26,583 nucleotides of DNA from Actinomycetota bacterium (GTDB taxonomy: Bacteria; Actinomycetota; Actinomycetes; Nanopelagicales; Nanopelagicaceae): positions 1 through 26,583 of the forward strand of contig WLRE01000008.1 in assembly GCA_009698045.1 (NCBI GenBank), in the 5' to 3' direction. Of the stretch, positions 1 to 8,907 are shown piece by piece (the first letter of the stretch is position 1; every line of letters starts with the position of its first letter). Position numbers and translations under genes: made by a program. The notes under the pieces are model-generated. The model saw nothing but the letters and a program-made list of their open reading frames with translations. It was not told the origin of the DNA and did not search any database.

Positions 1-1
1 C

Positions 2-88
2 GGTAAGTCCACTAAAGATATTGCTGCGTTACTTGGTGCAGAGTACGAACGCGAACTAGTGCATAGAGATGATCTGGTTCTCCTGTGA
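2..88 (+). CDS. proB: Glutamate 5-kinase, C-terminal end only (partial)
   Basis: Only the last 28 codons are in the window, read in frame from base 2 to the TGA at 86-88. The tail contains EYERELVHRDDLVLL. An HRDD motif near the extreme C-terminus is what I recall from the PUA domain of glutamate 5-kinase (E. coli ProB ends with a similar HRDDM segment). Glutamate 5-kinase phosphorylates glutamate in the first step of proline synthesis, and proA, the next enzyme, lies 2.5 kb downstream on the same strand, which supports the call. The stop codon overlaps the GTG start of the next gene (GTGA). The catalytic kinase domain is outside the window, so the identification rests on a short tail plus context. 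Confidence 0.75.
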   Translation, partial: GKSTKDIAALLGAEYERELVHRDDLVLL

Positions 89-1380
89 AAAATAGAGTTA
101 CGAAGGCCATTTCGGCGAGCGTAATTCTTGCTGTATCGCTCATTGTTCCTCTAGATCATGCCGCGGCTGCCGTTTGTACTTCAACTAAATCAACTTTTAC
201 TGGCAACGGAACCATTGGCTTGCTCAATGCGATCTATACCGTTGAATCATTCACCACTGTAGTTACCGGATGTACGTGGGCTGTTCCTAGCAATGTCACC
301 AAAGTTGATGCACTCATTATCGCTGGTGGCGGTGGAGGTGGAACTTGGGTTGCAGGTGGCGGTGGAGCAGGTGGAATGATGGATACTTCTTCAATTTCCG
401 TAACGCCCAATGCGAATATCTCCATAACTGTTGGAGCTGGTGGAAGTGGTGCAACCCGGAGCATTCTTGCGTCCATTTCATCGACAGCAGCAACAAATGG
501 TGGTGTTTCATCGTTCGGTGCATACTCGGTTAATGGTGGCGGATATGGCGGAAGCTGGTCAGATGTGGCTGGTCAAAATGGTGGATCTGGCGGCGGCGGT
601 ACCGGAAATTTGGCGCAGGGCAATACAACAAATTCACTTTACGGAAACAACGGCGGTACTGGTAACTCAGATGGCACATATAGCTATCCATCCGGCGGCG
701 GCGGCGGTGCTGGTGGAGTGGGATTAAACGGTCAATCAAATATCAATGGCATGGGTAAATCCGGAGACGGCGGTCCCGGCAGAGCATCAACGATTACCGG
801 CACAAGTGTTACCTATGCCGGCGGCGGCGGTGCTGGTTGCCATGGAAATACGGCAATAAGTTGTGTAGTTGGCCAAGGCGGAACCGGTGGTGGTGGCACG
901 GGTGATATGTGGATCATTACAACTCACCAAACTTCGCGAGGAGGAAATGGTTTAGACAACACAGGAAGTGGCGGCGGCGGTGGAGGTGGACCAAATGCGA
1001 CGGTCTACAATCCTTCTTATTACTATGGTGGCAACGGTGGAAGTGGCGTCGTAGTTGTTCGCTATATATCTGATCTCAATCTTAGTTCTTCTCTCGGAAC
1101 TGGTTCAATTACTTCGACGTCAACCACCTACCGAACTCCAACTCAGATGAACGTCAACGCCCCAGTTAATGGAAAAATCACTTTCTTGCAGTTTGGAAAG
1201 CGCATTCCTGGTTGTCTGAATTTAACTGCGGTGGCAGGCGCGACGGTAACCTGCAATTGGAAGCCTGCGTATCACGGTCAAATTCCCATAACCGTTAATT
1301 ACTTTCAAACTGGCGTCTCTGGCTTATTTAAGAGCGCTAATTTTGTTTTCTCGACAATAAAGCGCGCAAGTTCTCGCTAA
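85..1380 (+). CDS. Secreted glycine-rich domain protein with C-terminal Ig-like module
   Basis: A 431-residue exported protein of unknown role. Residues 1-29 form a Sec signal peptide: basic start (MKNRVTK), hydrophobic core, and an AAAA cleavage region before V30. Residues about 55-327 match the bacterial glycine-rich domain pattern: a short strand (KVDALIIAGGGGGG), several poly-Gly runs (81-86, 91-97, 204-208, 246-249, 296-302), VTVGAGG-like turns, and a closing GGNGGSGVVVVRY strand. Residues about 355-425 resemble a small Ig-like repeat with paired C377 and C390 (IPGC ... CNWKPAYHG). There are six cysteines after the signal peptide, which could form three disulfides. No membrane anchor or sorting motif is visible. 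The GTG start overlaps the proB stop and has no clear Shine-Dalgarno site, suggesting coupling to proB. Its stop directly abuts the stop of the convergent gene. An adhesin or envelope role is inference from composition only. Confidence 0.8.
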   Translation: MKNRVTKAISASVILAVSLIVPLDHAAAAVCTSTKSTFTGNGTIGLLNAIYTVESFTTVVTGCTWAVPSNVTKVDALIIAGGGGGGTWVAGGGGAGGMMDTSSISVTPNANISITVGAGGSGATRSILASISSTAATNGGVSSFGAYSVNGGGYGGSWSDVAGQNGGSGGGGTGNLAQGNTTNSLYGNNGGTGNSDGTYSYPSGGGGGAGGVGLNGQSNINGMGKSGDGGPGRASTITGTSVTYAGGGGAGCHGNTAISCVVGQGGTGGGGTGDMWIITTHQTSRGGNGLDNTGSGGGGGGGPNATVYNPSYYYGGNGGSGVVVVRYISDLNLSSSLGTGSITSTSTTYRTPTQMNVNAPVNGKITFLQFGKRIPGCLNLTAVAGATVTCNWKPAYHGQIPITVNYFQTGVSGLFKSANFVFSTIKRASSR

Positions 1381-2541
1381 CTACTTTCGCGCAAGAGCCA
1401 ACGCAACTTTGGCTGCGTCACGCTGGAAAGTATCACTCGTTGGATTATCACTTAACTTAACGATGACTGTGCGAGTGGCAGGATCCATGAATATCTGCTG
1501 ACCATGAAGTCCCATCGCTAAATTAATTCCCGCATACGGGTGCCAGACTTGTGCGCCATAACCCCAGTTCCAGTCCAACTTCACTGCTGAAGTTGAGAGG
1601 CGCTTGATCCAAGCTTTGGGAACTACTTGGTTAGCGCCTACCATGCCATTGTTATTAATCATCAATCCGATTCGGGCATAGTCGCGAGCTGATGCGTTAA
1701 AGCAACAGAAGGTCTTCTCGTGTCCGCCGACGCGATCCACGTTCCAGGTTGCAGGAAATTCTGTGCCTACAGGTTGCCAGATATTCTTCTGGAAATATTC
1801 AGAAACAGTTGTTCCGACCACTTCTTGAATAATTAATCCGAGTAATTGCGTATTAACGGATCGATATTCAGGCTTGGTATTGGGTGCTTCAAACATTTTA
1901 CGGTTATGCGAAATCCACCAGTTCATATCGGTAGTCGCATACATCTGAGCAATGCCAACGCCCCAACCGGTGGGACCGGAAGGATAGTTATCGCTGACAC
2001 CAATTCCCGATTCCATATCAAGCAAGCTCTGGATGGTCACGTCATCAAAGGTTGTGCCGGTCTTCCATTCAGGAAAATAGCTAACGAATTTATCGCTCTC
2101 CTTGATTTTTCCTTGATCAATGAGTTGGCCAATTACAAGTGAAGTCATGGTCTTAGCCATGGAATAAGAGGGAAGCTGTGAGGAAGCCGTTATTTCCTTC
2201 TTCGAGTTGTAGTACTCATAGGTGATAACACCATTGCGAATAATCAAGTATGCATTTGTATCGGTAGTATCCAAGAACTCTTGCCACGGTACTTGGCGGC
2301 CACGGAATTCCACTGTTGCTGGAGGAGTTTCGGCAGATGTGGAGAGGGGAATAGGTTCTGCAGCGGGCTCAATGGTGTGCCAGGGCAACAAGGTAGGAGT
2401 CTTCGAAGCGGGTGCTAAACCGAGTTTGATGACTGCGATTGGGTTCGGATAGTGAACAACTTTAAGAAAGACGGTAAGTGAAAGAGCTAGAGCCAAGAAG
2501 CCAATACCGAGGACTTTGATTACCTTTAATAAATTGCGCAT
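1381..2541 (-). CDS. Membrane-anchored serine hydrolase, beta-lactamase/esterase (class C-like) fold
   Basis: A 386-residue protein of the beta-lactamase superfamily (penicillin-binding-like serine hydrolases). Residues about 7-29 are one hydrophobic segment with no clear cleavage site, so the enzyme is probably anchored in the membrane with its catalytic domain outside. The nucleophile motif SxxK is S127-M-A-K130 (in SYSMAKTMTSL). The tyrosine motif is Y226 in YRSVN, resembling esterase family VIII and 6-aminohexanoate-dimer hydrolase rather than the YxN of AmpC. In place of the KTG triad there is H346-G347 in GLHGQQIFMDP. These features favour an esterase, amidase or peptidase over a true beta-lactamase, but the substrate cannot be read from sequence. 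It is divergent from proA, 32 bases apart, and has its own probable leaderless promoter. Confidence 0.85.
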   Translation of the reverse strand: MRNLLKVIKVLGIGFLALALSLTVFLKVVHYPNPIAVIKLGLAPASKTPTLLPWHTIEPAAEPIPLSTSAETPPATVEFRGRQVPWQEFLDTTDTNAYLIIRNGVITYEYYNSKKEITASSQLPSYSMAKTMTSLVIGQLIDQGKIKESDKFVSYFPEWKTGTTFDDVTIQSLLDMESGIGVSDNYPSGPTGWGVGIAQMYATTDMNWWISHNRKMFEAPNTKPEYRSVNTQLLGLIIQEVVGTTVSEYFQKNIWQPVGTEFPATWNVDRVGGHEKTFCCFNASARDYARIGLMINNNGMVGANQVVPKAWIKRLSTSAVKLDWNWGYGAQVWHPYAGINLAMGLHGQQIFMDPATRTVIVKLSDNPTSDTFQRDAAKVALALARK

Positions 2542-2547
2542 GAGATA

Positions 2548-2553
2548 AGGGTA
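2548..2553 (-). promoter_or_regulatory. Probable leaderless promoter -10 (TACCCT) of the serine hydrolase gene
   Basis: On the minus strand TACCCT fits the TANNNT -10 pattern and ends 6 nt before the ATG of the serine hydrolase, so transcription would start at or next to the A of the start codon. There is no recognisable Shine-Dalgarno sequence in that gap and no good -35 box. The site sits inside a short inverted repeat, AGGG-TAATT-CCCT, at 2548-2560 that lies between the two divergent starts. Confidence 0.55.
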
Positions 2554-2561
2554 ATTCCCTC

Positions 2562-2567
2562 TAGGCT
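2562..2567 (+). promoter_or_regulatory. Probable leaderless promoter -10 (TAGGCT) of proA
   Basis: TAGGCT fits TANNNT and is separated from the proA ATG by exactly 6 nt (AGGAAC). Transcription would begin at the start codon. AGGA in the gap is too close to the ATG to be a normal ribosome binding site. It mirrors the minus-strand promoter in the same 32-base divergent gap. Confidence 0.55.
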
Positions 2568-2573
2568 AGGAAC

Positions 2574-3842
2574 ATGGAAGCCACCGCGCTAATTGCTCAA
2601 CTCGCTGATACTGCGCGCTTGGCTGCCCGCACTCTGATTGCGGCCTCACATGCAGATCGAGTAGAAGCGCTCAATCGAATTGCGCAAGAACTTGCCTCTT
2701 CCGAAGTAGAAATCCTGGCCGCAAATGCGCAGGATATGCAGCGAGCAGATAAAGATGGCATGGCGTCATCTATGCAAGATCGATTACTGCTTACTCCGGC
2801 TCGAATTCACGGGATGGTTGATGGCGCTCGTCAATTAACCAAGTTGGCTAATCCACTCGGGCAGACTCTTCGCGAAAGTACTTTAGATAATGGCCTTCAT
2901 CTTAAGCAGATAACAGTTCCTTTCGGTGTGGTCGGAATGGTTTACGAAGCACGTCCTAATGTGACCGTTGATGCAGCGCTGATCTTGTTGATGTCGGGTA
3001 ACGCCGCTCTACTTCGTGGTTCATCGAGCGCTGACGCCTCTAACCGAATCTTGGTGGAGGTAATGCGCAGGGCGCTTGCTCATACCAATATCTCTCCAGA
3101 TGTCTTGCAATGTGTTCCTTCTGATGACCGCTCCACTGTTCAAGCGTTACTACATGCGCGTGGGAAAGTTGACCTAGTCATACCCCGCGGAAGCGCTGCA
3201 CTGATTCGTACCGTGGTTGACGATTCCACTGTCCCTACAATCGAAACCGGTGCCGGTGTTTGTCACGTCTACGTCGATGAAGATGCAGATTTAGCTAAAG
3301 CACTCCCAATTCTTATCAACTCTAAGACCCATCGTCCAAGTGTGTGTAATGCTGCCGAAACTTTGTTGGTTCACGAGAAAGTTGCTGCAGAATTCTTGCC
3401 TGGCGCGCTTAAGACGCTCTCGGACTTGGGAGTGAAATTGAATGTTGATTCAAAAGTGGAAGTTATCGCTGCTGCAGCAGGTGTTCCAACTTCGCGCGCT
3501 ACAGAAGAAAACTGGAGTACCGAGTACAACTCGTTAGAGATAAATATTGCAATTGTTCCTAATCTGTTAGCGGCCAGCGATCACATCGCTAAGTACGGTA
3601 CAAAGCACACCGAAGCAATCGTGACCGAAAACTCCGATCACTCCGCACAATTCATCGCACTCTCTGATTGTGCAGCTGTAATGATTAATGCCTCCACTCG
3701 ATTTACTGATGGCGAGCAGATGGGATTTGGCGCAGAAATCGGAATCTCCAACCAGAAGTTGCATGCACGCGGACCTATGGGACTCGAAGCCATGACCACC
3801 ACCACCTGGATTGTTAGCGGAAATGGCCAGATTCGCTCCTAA
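2574..3842 (+). CDS. proA: Gamma-glutamyl phosphate reductase (glutamate-5-semialdehyde dehydrogenase)
   Basis: A 422-residue cytosolic NADPH-dependent enzyme that reduces glutamyl 5-phosphate to glutamate 5-semialdehyde, the second step of proline synthesis. It has the usual ProA length and aldehyde-dehydrogenase-like fold. Visible motifs are VYEARPNVTVDA (about 123-134), SGNAALLRGSSS (141-152), the LVIPRGS segment (201-207) and the active-site cysteine C258 in KTHRPSVCNAAET. The start is fixed by the -10 hexamer 6 nt upstream and by family length. ProB, its partner, lies upstream of two unrelated genes, and a divergent promoter now drives proA separately, so the two proline enzymes are probably not on one transcript here. 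The next gene, gatC, starts 48 bases later with its own probable promoter. Confidence 0.96.
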   Translation: MEATALIAQLADTARLAARTLIAASHADRVEALNRIAQELASSEVEILAANAQDMQRADKDGMASSMQDRLLLTPARIHGMVDGARQLTKLANPLGQTLRESTLDNGLHLKQITVPFGVVGMVYEARPNVTVDAALILLMSGNAALLRGSSSADASNRILVEVMRRALAHTNISPDVLQCVPSDDRSTVQALLHARGKVDLVIPRGSAALIRTVVDDSTVPTIETGAGVCHVYVDEDADLAKALPILINSKTHRPSVCNAAETLLVHEKVAAEFLPGALKTLSDLGVKLNVDSKVEVIAAAAGVPTSRATEENWSTEYNSLEINIAIVPNLLAASDHIAKYGTKHTEAIVTENSDHSAQFIALSDCAAVMINASTRFTDGEQMGFGAEIGISNQKLHARGPMGLEAMTTTTWIVSGNGQIRS

Positions 3843-3878
3843 TAAATAATTGGATTTAAGCCAGACCCGTTGAGCCGA

Positions 3879-3884
3879 TAGAGT
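3879..3884 (+). promoter_or_regulatory. Probable leaderless promoter -10 (TAGAGT) of the gatCAB operon
   Basis: TAGAGT (TANNNT) ends exactly 6 nt before the gatC ATG, with no Shine-Dalgarno sequence in the intervening TCGCAC. This spacing is the same as at proA, the serine hydrolase and xerC. The whole proA-gatC gap is 48 bases and shows no terminator hairpin. Confidence 0.5.
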
Positions 3885-3890
3885 TCGCAC

Positions 3891-4190
3891 ATGGCTGCAA
3901 TATCTCGCGACGATGTCGCCCACCTAGCCCGGTTATCTCGTATCGAAATGTCTGATGCAGAGCTCGACCACATGGCTTCCGAACTTGGCGTAATCCTCGG
4001 AGCAGTTGCTCGTGTTCAAGAAGTTGCAACTGACGATATTCCACCTACTTCACATGCGATTCCGCTTCACAATGTTTTCCGTGAAGATGTCGTCAAGCCA
4101 AGTCTTACACCTGAAGAGTCTTTATCAGGCGCTCCGGCAACAGATGGTCCACGTTTTAAGGTGCCACAAATTTTAGGCGAAGCTGAATGA
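3891..4190 (+). CDS. gatC: Aspartyl/glutamyl-tRNA(Asn/Gln) amidotransferase subunit C
   Basis: A 99-residue subunit of the GatCAB complex, which converts Glu-tRNA(Gln) and/or Asp-tRNA(Asn) to the correctly amidated forms. GatC wraps GatA and GatB and stabilises the complex. The N-terminal helical motif [17 protein letters not shown] (about 3-19) and the C-terminal [13 protein letters not shown] segment (about 86-98) are typical for the family, and the length is normal. It is the first gene of the operon and its stop overlaps the start of gatA (ATGA), giving translational coupling and equal stoichiometry. The start lies 6 nt after a -10-like hexamer, so the message is probably leaderless. Confidence 0.95.
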   Translation: MAAISRDDVAHLARLSRIEMSDAELDHMASELGVILGAVARVQEVATDDIPPTSHAIPLHNVFREDVVKPSLTPEESLSGAPATDGPRFKVPQILGEAE

Positions 4191-5686
4191 CACATATCTA
4201 TTCCACAGCTGCGCAGATGTCGGCAGCACTAGCCGCCAAGGAAGTTTCTTCGGTAGATCTGACGAAAGAACATCTCGCTCGAATTGCTCAAGTTGATACT
4301 GACGTCCACGCCTTCCTTTACGTAGATAAAGAGGGCGCTCTTGCCCAAGCAGAAGCTGCAGATAAATTGCGCGCAGCTGGCGGAGCAATCTCGCCACTTG
4401 CCGGTGTTCCACTTGCACTTAAAGATGTCTTGGCACAAAAAGGAATTCCTACAACGTGCGGCTCAAAGATGCTTGAAAATTGGCGCCCACCTTATGACTC
4501 CACAGTTGTAACAAAATTGAAGGCTGCTGGCGTTGTTATTTTAGGTAAGACCAACATGGATGAATTCGCAATGGGTTCATCGACTGAAAATTCCGCATAC
4601 GGCCCTACTCATAATCCGTGGGACCTTGATCGCATTCCTGGTGGATCTGGCGGTGGTTCTGCCGCAGCACTCGCAGCATTTGAAGCACCACTTGCAATCG
4701 GCACCGATACTGGCGGATCAATTCGCCAACCAGCAGCTGTTACCGGAACTGTCGGAGTAAAGCCGACTTATGGCGGTGTCTCTCGTTATGGTCTTGTTGC
4801 ATTCTCATCAAGTTTGGATCAAGCCGGTCCATGTGCCCGCACTGTTCTAGATACCGCGCTTCTTCATGAAGTAATTGCCGGTTACGACGAACGCGACTCC
4901 ACCAGTATTAATCAAGCCGTTCCTGATGTTGTCGCAGCCGCAAAGCGCCAGGAAGTTAAGGGAATGAAGATTGGTGTTGTTAAGGAATTAGGTGGCGATG
5001 GATTCCAAGCAGGAGTCAGCCAACGTTTCCAAGAAGCACTCGAAATTCTTGTAGCAAATGGCGCAGAAATAGTAGAAGTTTCCTGTCCAAACTTTGAGTA
5101 CGCCCTTGCTGCTTATTACTTAATTGCTCCATCCGAAGCTTCCTCTAACTTAGCCCGCTTTGACTCTATGCGTTACGGAATTCGCGTTGGCGATGACGGG
5201 ACAGTTGGTGCTGAAGAAGTAATGCGCGCTACTCGCCACCTTGGTTTTGGCCCTGAGGTAAAGCGACGAATCATTCTTGGTACATACGCACTCTCTTCTG
5301 GTTATTACGATGCATATTACGGATCAGCGCAAAAGGTGCGCACACTCATCAAGCGCGATTACGAGAAAGCATTTGAATCAGTTGATGTATTGGTCTCACC
5401 TACCTGTCCGACAACTGCATTTAAAATTGGTGAGAAGTCTGATGACCCGTTGGCGATGTATCTCAATGACATTGCCACAATTCCGGTAAATATGGCGGGT
5501 ATCGGTGGCATGAGCCTTCCGTGCGGTCTTGCCCCAGAAGATAATCTGCCGGTTGGATTCCAGATCATGTCGCCGGTCATGCAGGACGATCGCATGTATC
5601 GCGTCGGCGGAACTTTAGAAGCTGCACTTGTCAGCAAGTGGGGTCAGCCATTGCTCTCAGCCGAGACAAAATTGGCGGTGAAGTAA
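4187..5686 (+). CDS. gatA: Aspartyl/glutamyl-tRNA(Asn/Gln) amidotransferase subunit A (amidase)
   Basis: A 499-residue amidase-signature enzyme that releases ammonia from glutamine for the GatB active site. The catalytic triad of the family is visible: K79 (in VPLALKD), cis-serine S154 (in [10 protein letters not shown]) and nucleophile S178 (in TDTGGSIR). These are the same numbers I recall for the Staphylococcus aureus enzyme. The Gly/Ser-rich amidase signature spans about 151-182. It overlaps gatC by the ATGA junction, and its stop overlaps the gatB start (TAATG). The full GatCAB set implies that at least one of glutaminyl- or asparaginyl-tRNA is made by the indirect route, which is common in Actinobacteria. 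Confidence 0.97.
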   Translation: MTHIYSTAAQMSAALAAKEVSSVDLTKEHLARIAQVDTDVHAFLYVDKEGALAQAEAADKLRAAGGAISPLAGVPLALKDVLAQKGIPTTCGSKMLENWRPPYDSTVVTKLKAAGVVILGKTNMDEFAMGSSTENSAYGPTHNPWDLDRIPGGSGGGSAAALAAFEAPLAIGTDTGGSIRQPAAVTGTVGVKPTYGGVSRYGLVAFSSSLDQAGPCARTVLDTALLHEVIAGYDERDSTSINQAVPDVVAAAKRQEVKGMKIGVVKELGGDGFQAGVSQRFQEALEILVANGAEIVEVSCPNFEYALAAYYLIAPSEASSNLARFDSMRYGIRVGDDGTVGAEEVMRATRHLGFGPEVKRRIILGTYALSSGYYDAYYGSAQKVRTLIKRDYEKAFESVDVLVSPTCPTTAFKIGEKSDDPLAMYLNDIATIPVNMAGIGGMSLPCGLAPEDNLPVGFQIMSPVMQDDRMYRVGGTLEAALVSKWGQPLLSAETKLAVK

Positions 5687-7185
5687 TGTCCATGAACTAC
5701 GACGCTGCTGTAGCTGCATACGAACCAACTCTTGGTCTTGAAGTTCACGTAGAACTCAACACTAAATCCAAGATGTTCTGTTCATGTTCAACTGAATTTG
5801 GAGCAGAACCAAACACTCAAACATGCCCGGTCTGTCTCGGACTTCCAGGATCGCTTCCGGTTGTAAATGGAAAGGCGATTGAAAGTTCAATTCTTATTGG
5901 TTTAGCTCTTAACTGTTCGATTGCACCTTTTAGTCGTTTTGCTCGCAAGAACTATTTCTATCCCGATATGCCAAAGAATTTCCAGACCTCGCAATACGAC
6001 GAACCCATCTGCGTAGATGGATATCTCGATGTAGAAATCGAGACGGATGAGGGACCGAAGAAATTCCGGGTTGAGATCGAGCGCGTCCACATGGAAGAAG
6101 ACACCGGCAAATCACTTCACGTCGGTGGTTCAACTGGACGAATCCACGGCGCAGAATATTCGCTGCTTGATTACAACCGAGCAGGAATTCCACTTGTTGA
6201 AATTGTTACTCGTATCGTTCCAGGCACCGGTAAGTACGCACCACAAGTTGCTCGTGCTTACGTCACTGAGCTCCGCGACATTCTTCGTTCGCTTGGTGTC
6301 TCTGATGTGAAGATGGAGCAAGGCTCACTTCGCTGCGATGCGAACGTATCTATTGCACCTATCGGCAGCGGCAAGTTAGGTACTCGTTCTGAAACAAAGA
6401 ACGTGAACTCACTTCGTTCGGTCGAACGTGCTGTCTCTGGTGAGATTGAACGCCAAGCAAATCGCCTCGAATCTGGCGAACGTATCATTCAAGAGACTCG
6501 TCACTTCCTCGAAGAGTCTGGCCAAACTCGCCCTGGTCGTTCAAAAGAGACTGCTGAAGATTATCGATACTTCCCCGAACCTGATTTAGTTCCTGTCACT
6601 CCAGATGCTGATTGGATTGAAGAACTCCGCAAGCGCATTCCCGAGAAGCCATCGATTCGCCGCAAGCGTTTACAAGAAGAGTGGAACGTTCCGGCCAAGG
6701 AGATGGAGTCCATGGTCAACGCTGAACTTCTCGATGTAGTTGAAGAGACTGTGAAGTTAGGTTCAGATGCAACTCGCGCACGTTCATGGTGGCTCGGTGA
6801 AGTTTCACGTCTTGCTAACGAGAAGGAAGTAGCTCCAACTTCTCTGATCACTGCGGCTCAGGTTGCAGAAGTTATTGCGCTGATTGCAGGGGGAGAGTTA
6901 ACCGATAAATTAGCCCGCCAAGTAGTAGAAGGCGTTATTAATGGCGAGGGCACACCACGAGAAGTTATTGATAAGCGTGGACTTAAAGTGGTCTCTGATG
7001 ATTCTGCTCTTATGGTTGCCATCGAAGCGGCGATTGCAGCACAGCCCGATACGGCAGAGCGCATTCGAGGCGGAAATATTCCAGCAGCGGGCGCACTTAT
7101 CGGCGCAGTTATGAAGGCCACTGGCGGACAAGCCGATGCCGCAAAAGTTCGTGAGTTATTGTTAAAGCATTTAGGTCAAGGTTAA
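5686..7185 (+). CDS. gatB: Aspartyl/glutamyl-tRNA(Asn/Gln) amidotransferase subunit B
   Basis: A 499-residue subunit that binds the mischarged tRNA, activates the Glu/Asp side chain with ATP and transfers ammonia to it. The N-terminal cradle begins with [13 protein letters not shown] and carries the zinc-binding cysteines C32, C34, C47 and C50 (FCSCS and CPVC). The C-terminal YqeY-like tRNA-binding region includes [18 protein letters not shown] start the gene at the ATG that overlaps the gatA stop (TAATG). A longer reading from 5638 would add 16 residues encoded by the gatA tail and has no support. ilvD follows after 10 bases, so read-through from gatCAB into ilvD is likely. Confidence 0.97.
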   Translation: MSMNYDAAVAAYEPTLGLEVHVELNTKSKMFCSCSTEFGAEPNTQTCPVCLGLPGSLPVVNGKAIESSILIGLALNCSIAPFSRFARKNYFYPDMPKNFQTSQYDEPICVDGYLDVEIETDEGPKKFRVEIERVHMEEDTGKSLHVGGSTGRIHGAEYSLLDYNRAGIPLVEIVTRIVPGTGKYAPQVARAYVTELRDILRSLGVSDVKMEQGSLRCDANVSIAPIGSGKLGTRSETKNVNSLRSVERAVSGEIERQANRLESGERIIQETRHFLEESGQTRPGRSKETAEDYRYFPEPDLVPVTPDADWIEELRKRIPEKPSIRRKRLQEEWNVPAKEMESMVNAELLDVVEETVKLGSDATRARSWWLGEVSRLANEKEVAPTSLITAAQVAEVIALIAGGELTDKLARQVVEGVINGEGTPREVIDKRGLKVVSDDSALMVAIEAAIAAQPDTAERIRGGNIPAAGALIGAVMKATGGQADAAKVRELLLKHLGQG

Positions 7186-7195
7186 GGAGCCCCTC

Positions 7196-8872
7196 ATGAG
7201 CAATCCCATGAAGCCACGTTCAGGTTTAGTCACTGATGGCCTAGAGCGCGCACCCGCTCGCGGAATGCTCCGCGCTGTGGGAATGGGCGATGAGGATTGG
7301 GTTAAGCCACAAATCGGTATTGCCTCTTCGTGGAACGAAATCACACCTTGCAATCTCTCGCTTGATCGCTTAGCAAAGGCATCTCGTAAGGGTGTAATCG
7401 ATGCTGGTGGTTTTCCGATGCAGTTTGGAACGATCTCTGTCTCTGACGGAATTTCTATGGGCCACGAAGGGATGCACTTCTCTTTAGTATCTCGTGAAGT
7501 TATTGCGGACTCAGTCGAAACCGTAATGCAGGCAGAGCGCCTCGATGGAATGGTTACATTTGCAGGTTGCGATAAATCACTTCCCGGAATGATGATGGCA
7601 GCGGCTCGAATCGATGTTGCCTCTGTCTTTGTTTATGCAGGCACAACTTTGGCTGGCCAAGTTGATGGCAAAGATGTCACCATCATTGATGCATTTGAAG
7701 CAGTCGGCGCGTGCGCTCGGGGATTAATTACGCAAGATCGTGTCGATCAAATTGAACGCGCCATCTGTCCGGGCGAAGGTGCTTGCGGCGGTATGTATAC
7801 AGCGAACACGATGGCAGCAGTTGGCGAGGCACTTGGACTCTCACTTCCTGGTTCTGCTTCACCTCCAGCCGTTGATCGTCGCCGCGATGATTACGCAGTA
7901 AAGGCTGGCGCAGCTGTTGTTGAACTTATTCGCAAGGGAATTACTACTCGAACAATTCTGACTAAGAAAGCATTCGAGAACGCAATAACAGTTGTCATGG
8001 CACTGGGCGGTTCTACTAATGCAGTTCTTCACCTTCTTGCCATCGCTAATGAAGCAGAAGTTGAACTCACACTTGAAGACTTCCATCGCATTGGCTCAAA
8101 GGTCCCACTTCTCGGCGACCTCAAGCCATTTGGTAAGTATGTTATGACTGACCTTGATCGCGTTGGCGGCATTCCTGTTGTACTTCGCGCGCTGATGGAT
8201 GCTGGATTTATTCACGGGGATTGCCTCACCGTTACCGGCAAAACCATGGCGGAAAATCTTGCTGATATCACGCCACTCGATCCAGATGGTGAAGTCCTCC
8301 ATGCAATTAAGACGCCACTCGCACCTGGCGGTGGAATTGCAATCTTGCGCGGTTCGCTTGCACCAGATGGCGCTGTCTGCAAAGTTGCAGGAGTAGGTGT
8401 AGAAAAATTTGAAGGACCTGCACGAGTCTTTGAACGAGAAGGCGCAGCAATGCAGGCTCTGGAAAATGGCACCATTAAAGCCGGCGATGTAATTGTTATT
8501 CGTTACGAAGGTCCTAAGGGTGGACCAGGCATGCGCGAGATGTTAATGATTACCGGCGCAATCAAAGGCGCTGGTCTCGGCAAGTCCACACTCCTTCTTA
8601 CCGATGGTCGTTTCTCTGGTGGCAGTACTGGACTCTGCGTCGGACACGTTGCACCTGAAGCAGTGGACGGTGGACCAATCGCATTTGTGAATGATGGCGA
8701 TCTCATCCGCATCGACACCATTGCGCGAACACTAGATTTAGTGGTCGAAGAATCTGTACTTGCAGAACGTCGCAAGCACTTTGCTCCCGTCCCACATAAA
8801 TTTAAGCGCGGGGTCTTGGCCAAATATGCCAAGGTCGTGGGCTCAGCCTCGCAAGGGGCAGTCTGCGGTTAA
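7196..8872 (+). CDS. ilvD: Dihydroxy-acid dehydratase
   Basis: A 558-residue iron-sulfur enzyme that dehydrates 2,3-dihydroxy-isovalerate and 2,3-dihydroxy-3-methylvalerate to the keto acids that become valine, leucine and isoleucine. Cluster and active-site residues are visible: C52 (in ITPCNLS), D84 ([13 protein letters not shown]), C125 with K127 ([10 protein letters not shown]), and C197 ([15 protein letters not shown]). The [13 protein letters not shown] segment near the C-terminus is also conserved. The pattern suits the [2Fe-2S] branch, and the length matches the shorter bacterial form rather than the 616-residue E. coli one. AAGGAG at 7184-7189, 6 nt before the ATG, overlaps the gatB stop and fixes the start. 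The rest of the ilv pathway follows after a regulated leader. Confidence 0.97.
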   Translation: MSNPMKPRSGLVTDGLERAPARGMLRAVGMGDEDWVKPQIGIASSWNEITPCNLSLDRLAKASRKGVIDAGGFPMQFGTISVSDGISMGHEGMHFSLVSREVIADSVETVMQAERLDGMVTFAGCDKSLPGMMMAAARIDVASVFVYAGTTLAGQVDGKDVTIIDAFEAVGACARGLITQDRVDQIERAICPGEGACGGMYTANTMAAVGEALGLSLPGSASPPAVDRRRDDYAVKAGAAVVELIRKGITTRTILTKKAFENAITVVMALGGSTNAVLHLLAIANEAEVELTLEDFHRIGSKVPLLGDLKPFGKYVMTDLDRVGGIPVVLRALMDAGFIHGDCLTVTGKTMAENLADITPLDPDGEVLHAIKTPLAPGGGIAILRGSLAPDGAVCKVAGVGVEKFEGPARVFEREGAAMQALENGTIKAGDVIVIRYEGPKGGPGMREMLMITGAIKGAGLGKSTLLLTDGRFSGGSTGLCVGHVAPEAVDGGPIAFVNDGDLIRIDTIARTLDLVVEESVLAERRKHFAPVPHKFKRGVLAKYAKVVGSASQGAVCG

Positions 8873-8887
8873 AGACCGCCCAGATAG

Positions 8888-8903
8888 TGAGATGTGCATC
8901 TCA
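8888..8903. promoter_or_regulatory. 16-bp dyad next to the ilvB-leader promoter, possible operator
   Basis: TGAGATG-TG-CATCTCA is an inverted repeat with perfect 7-base arms and a 2-base centre. It lies 4 bases upstream of the TTGACT -35 box of the ilvB-leader promoter. No U-tract follows, so it is not a convincing intrinsic terminator for ilvD, although an RNA hairpin could form. The position would suit a transcription factor site for branched-chain amino acid control. The factor is unknown. Confidence 0.4.
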
Positions 8904-8907
8904 GGGG

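Noticed and set aside
201..1062. GGCGGC/GGTGGC-rich tracts as a tandem DNA repeat or CRISPR-like array
   Set aside because: They are irregular glycine codons within one open frame, with no constant repeat unit or spacers.
5638..5685. Upstream extension of gatB
   Set aside because: The extra 16 codons lie in the gatA tail; the TAATG junction start gives the normal GatB N-terminus.
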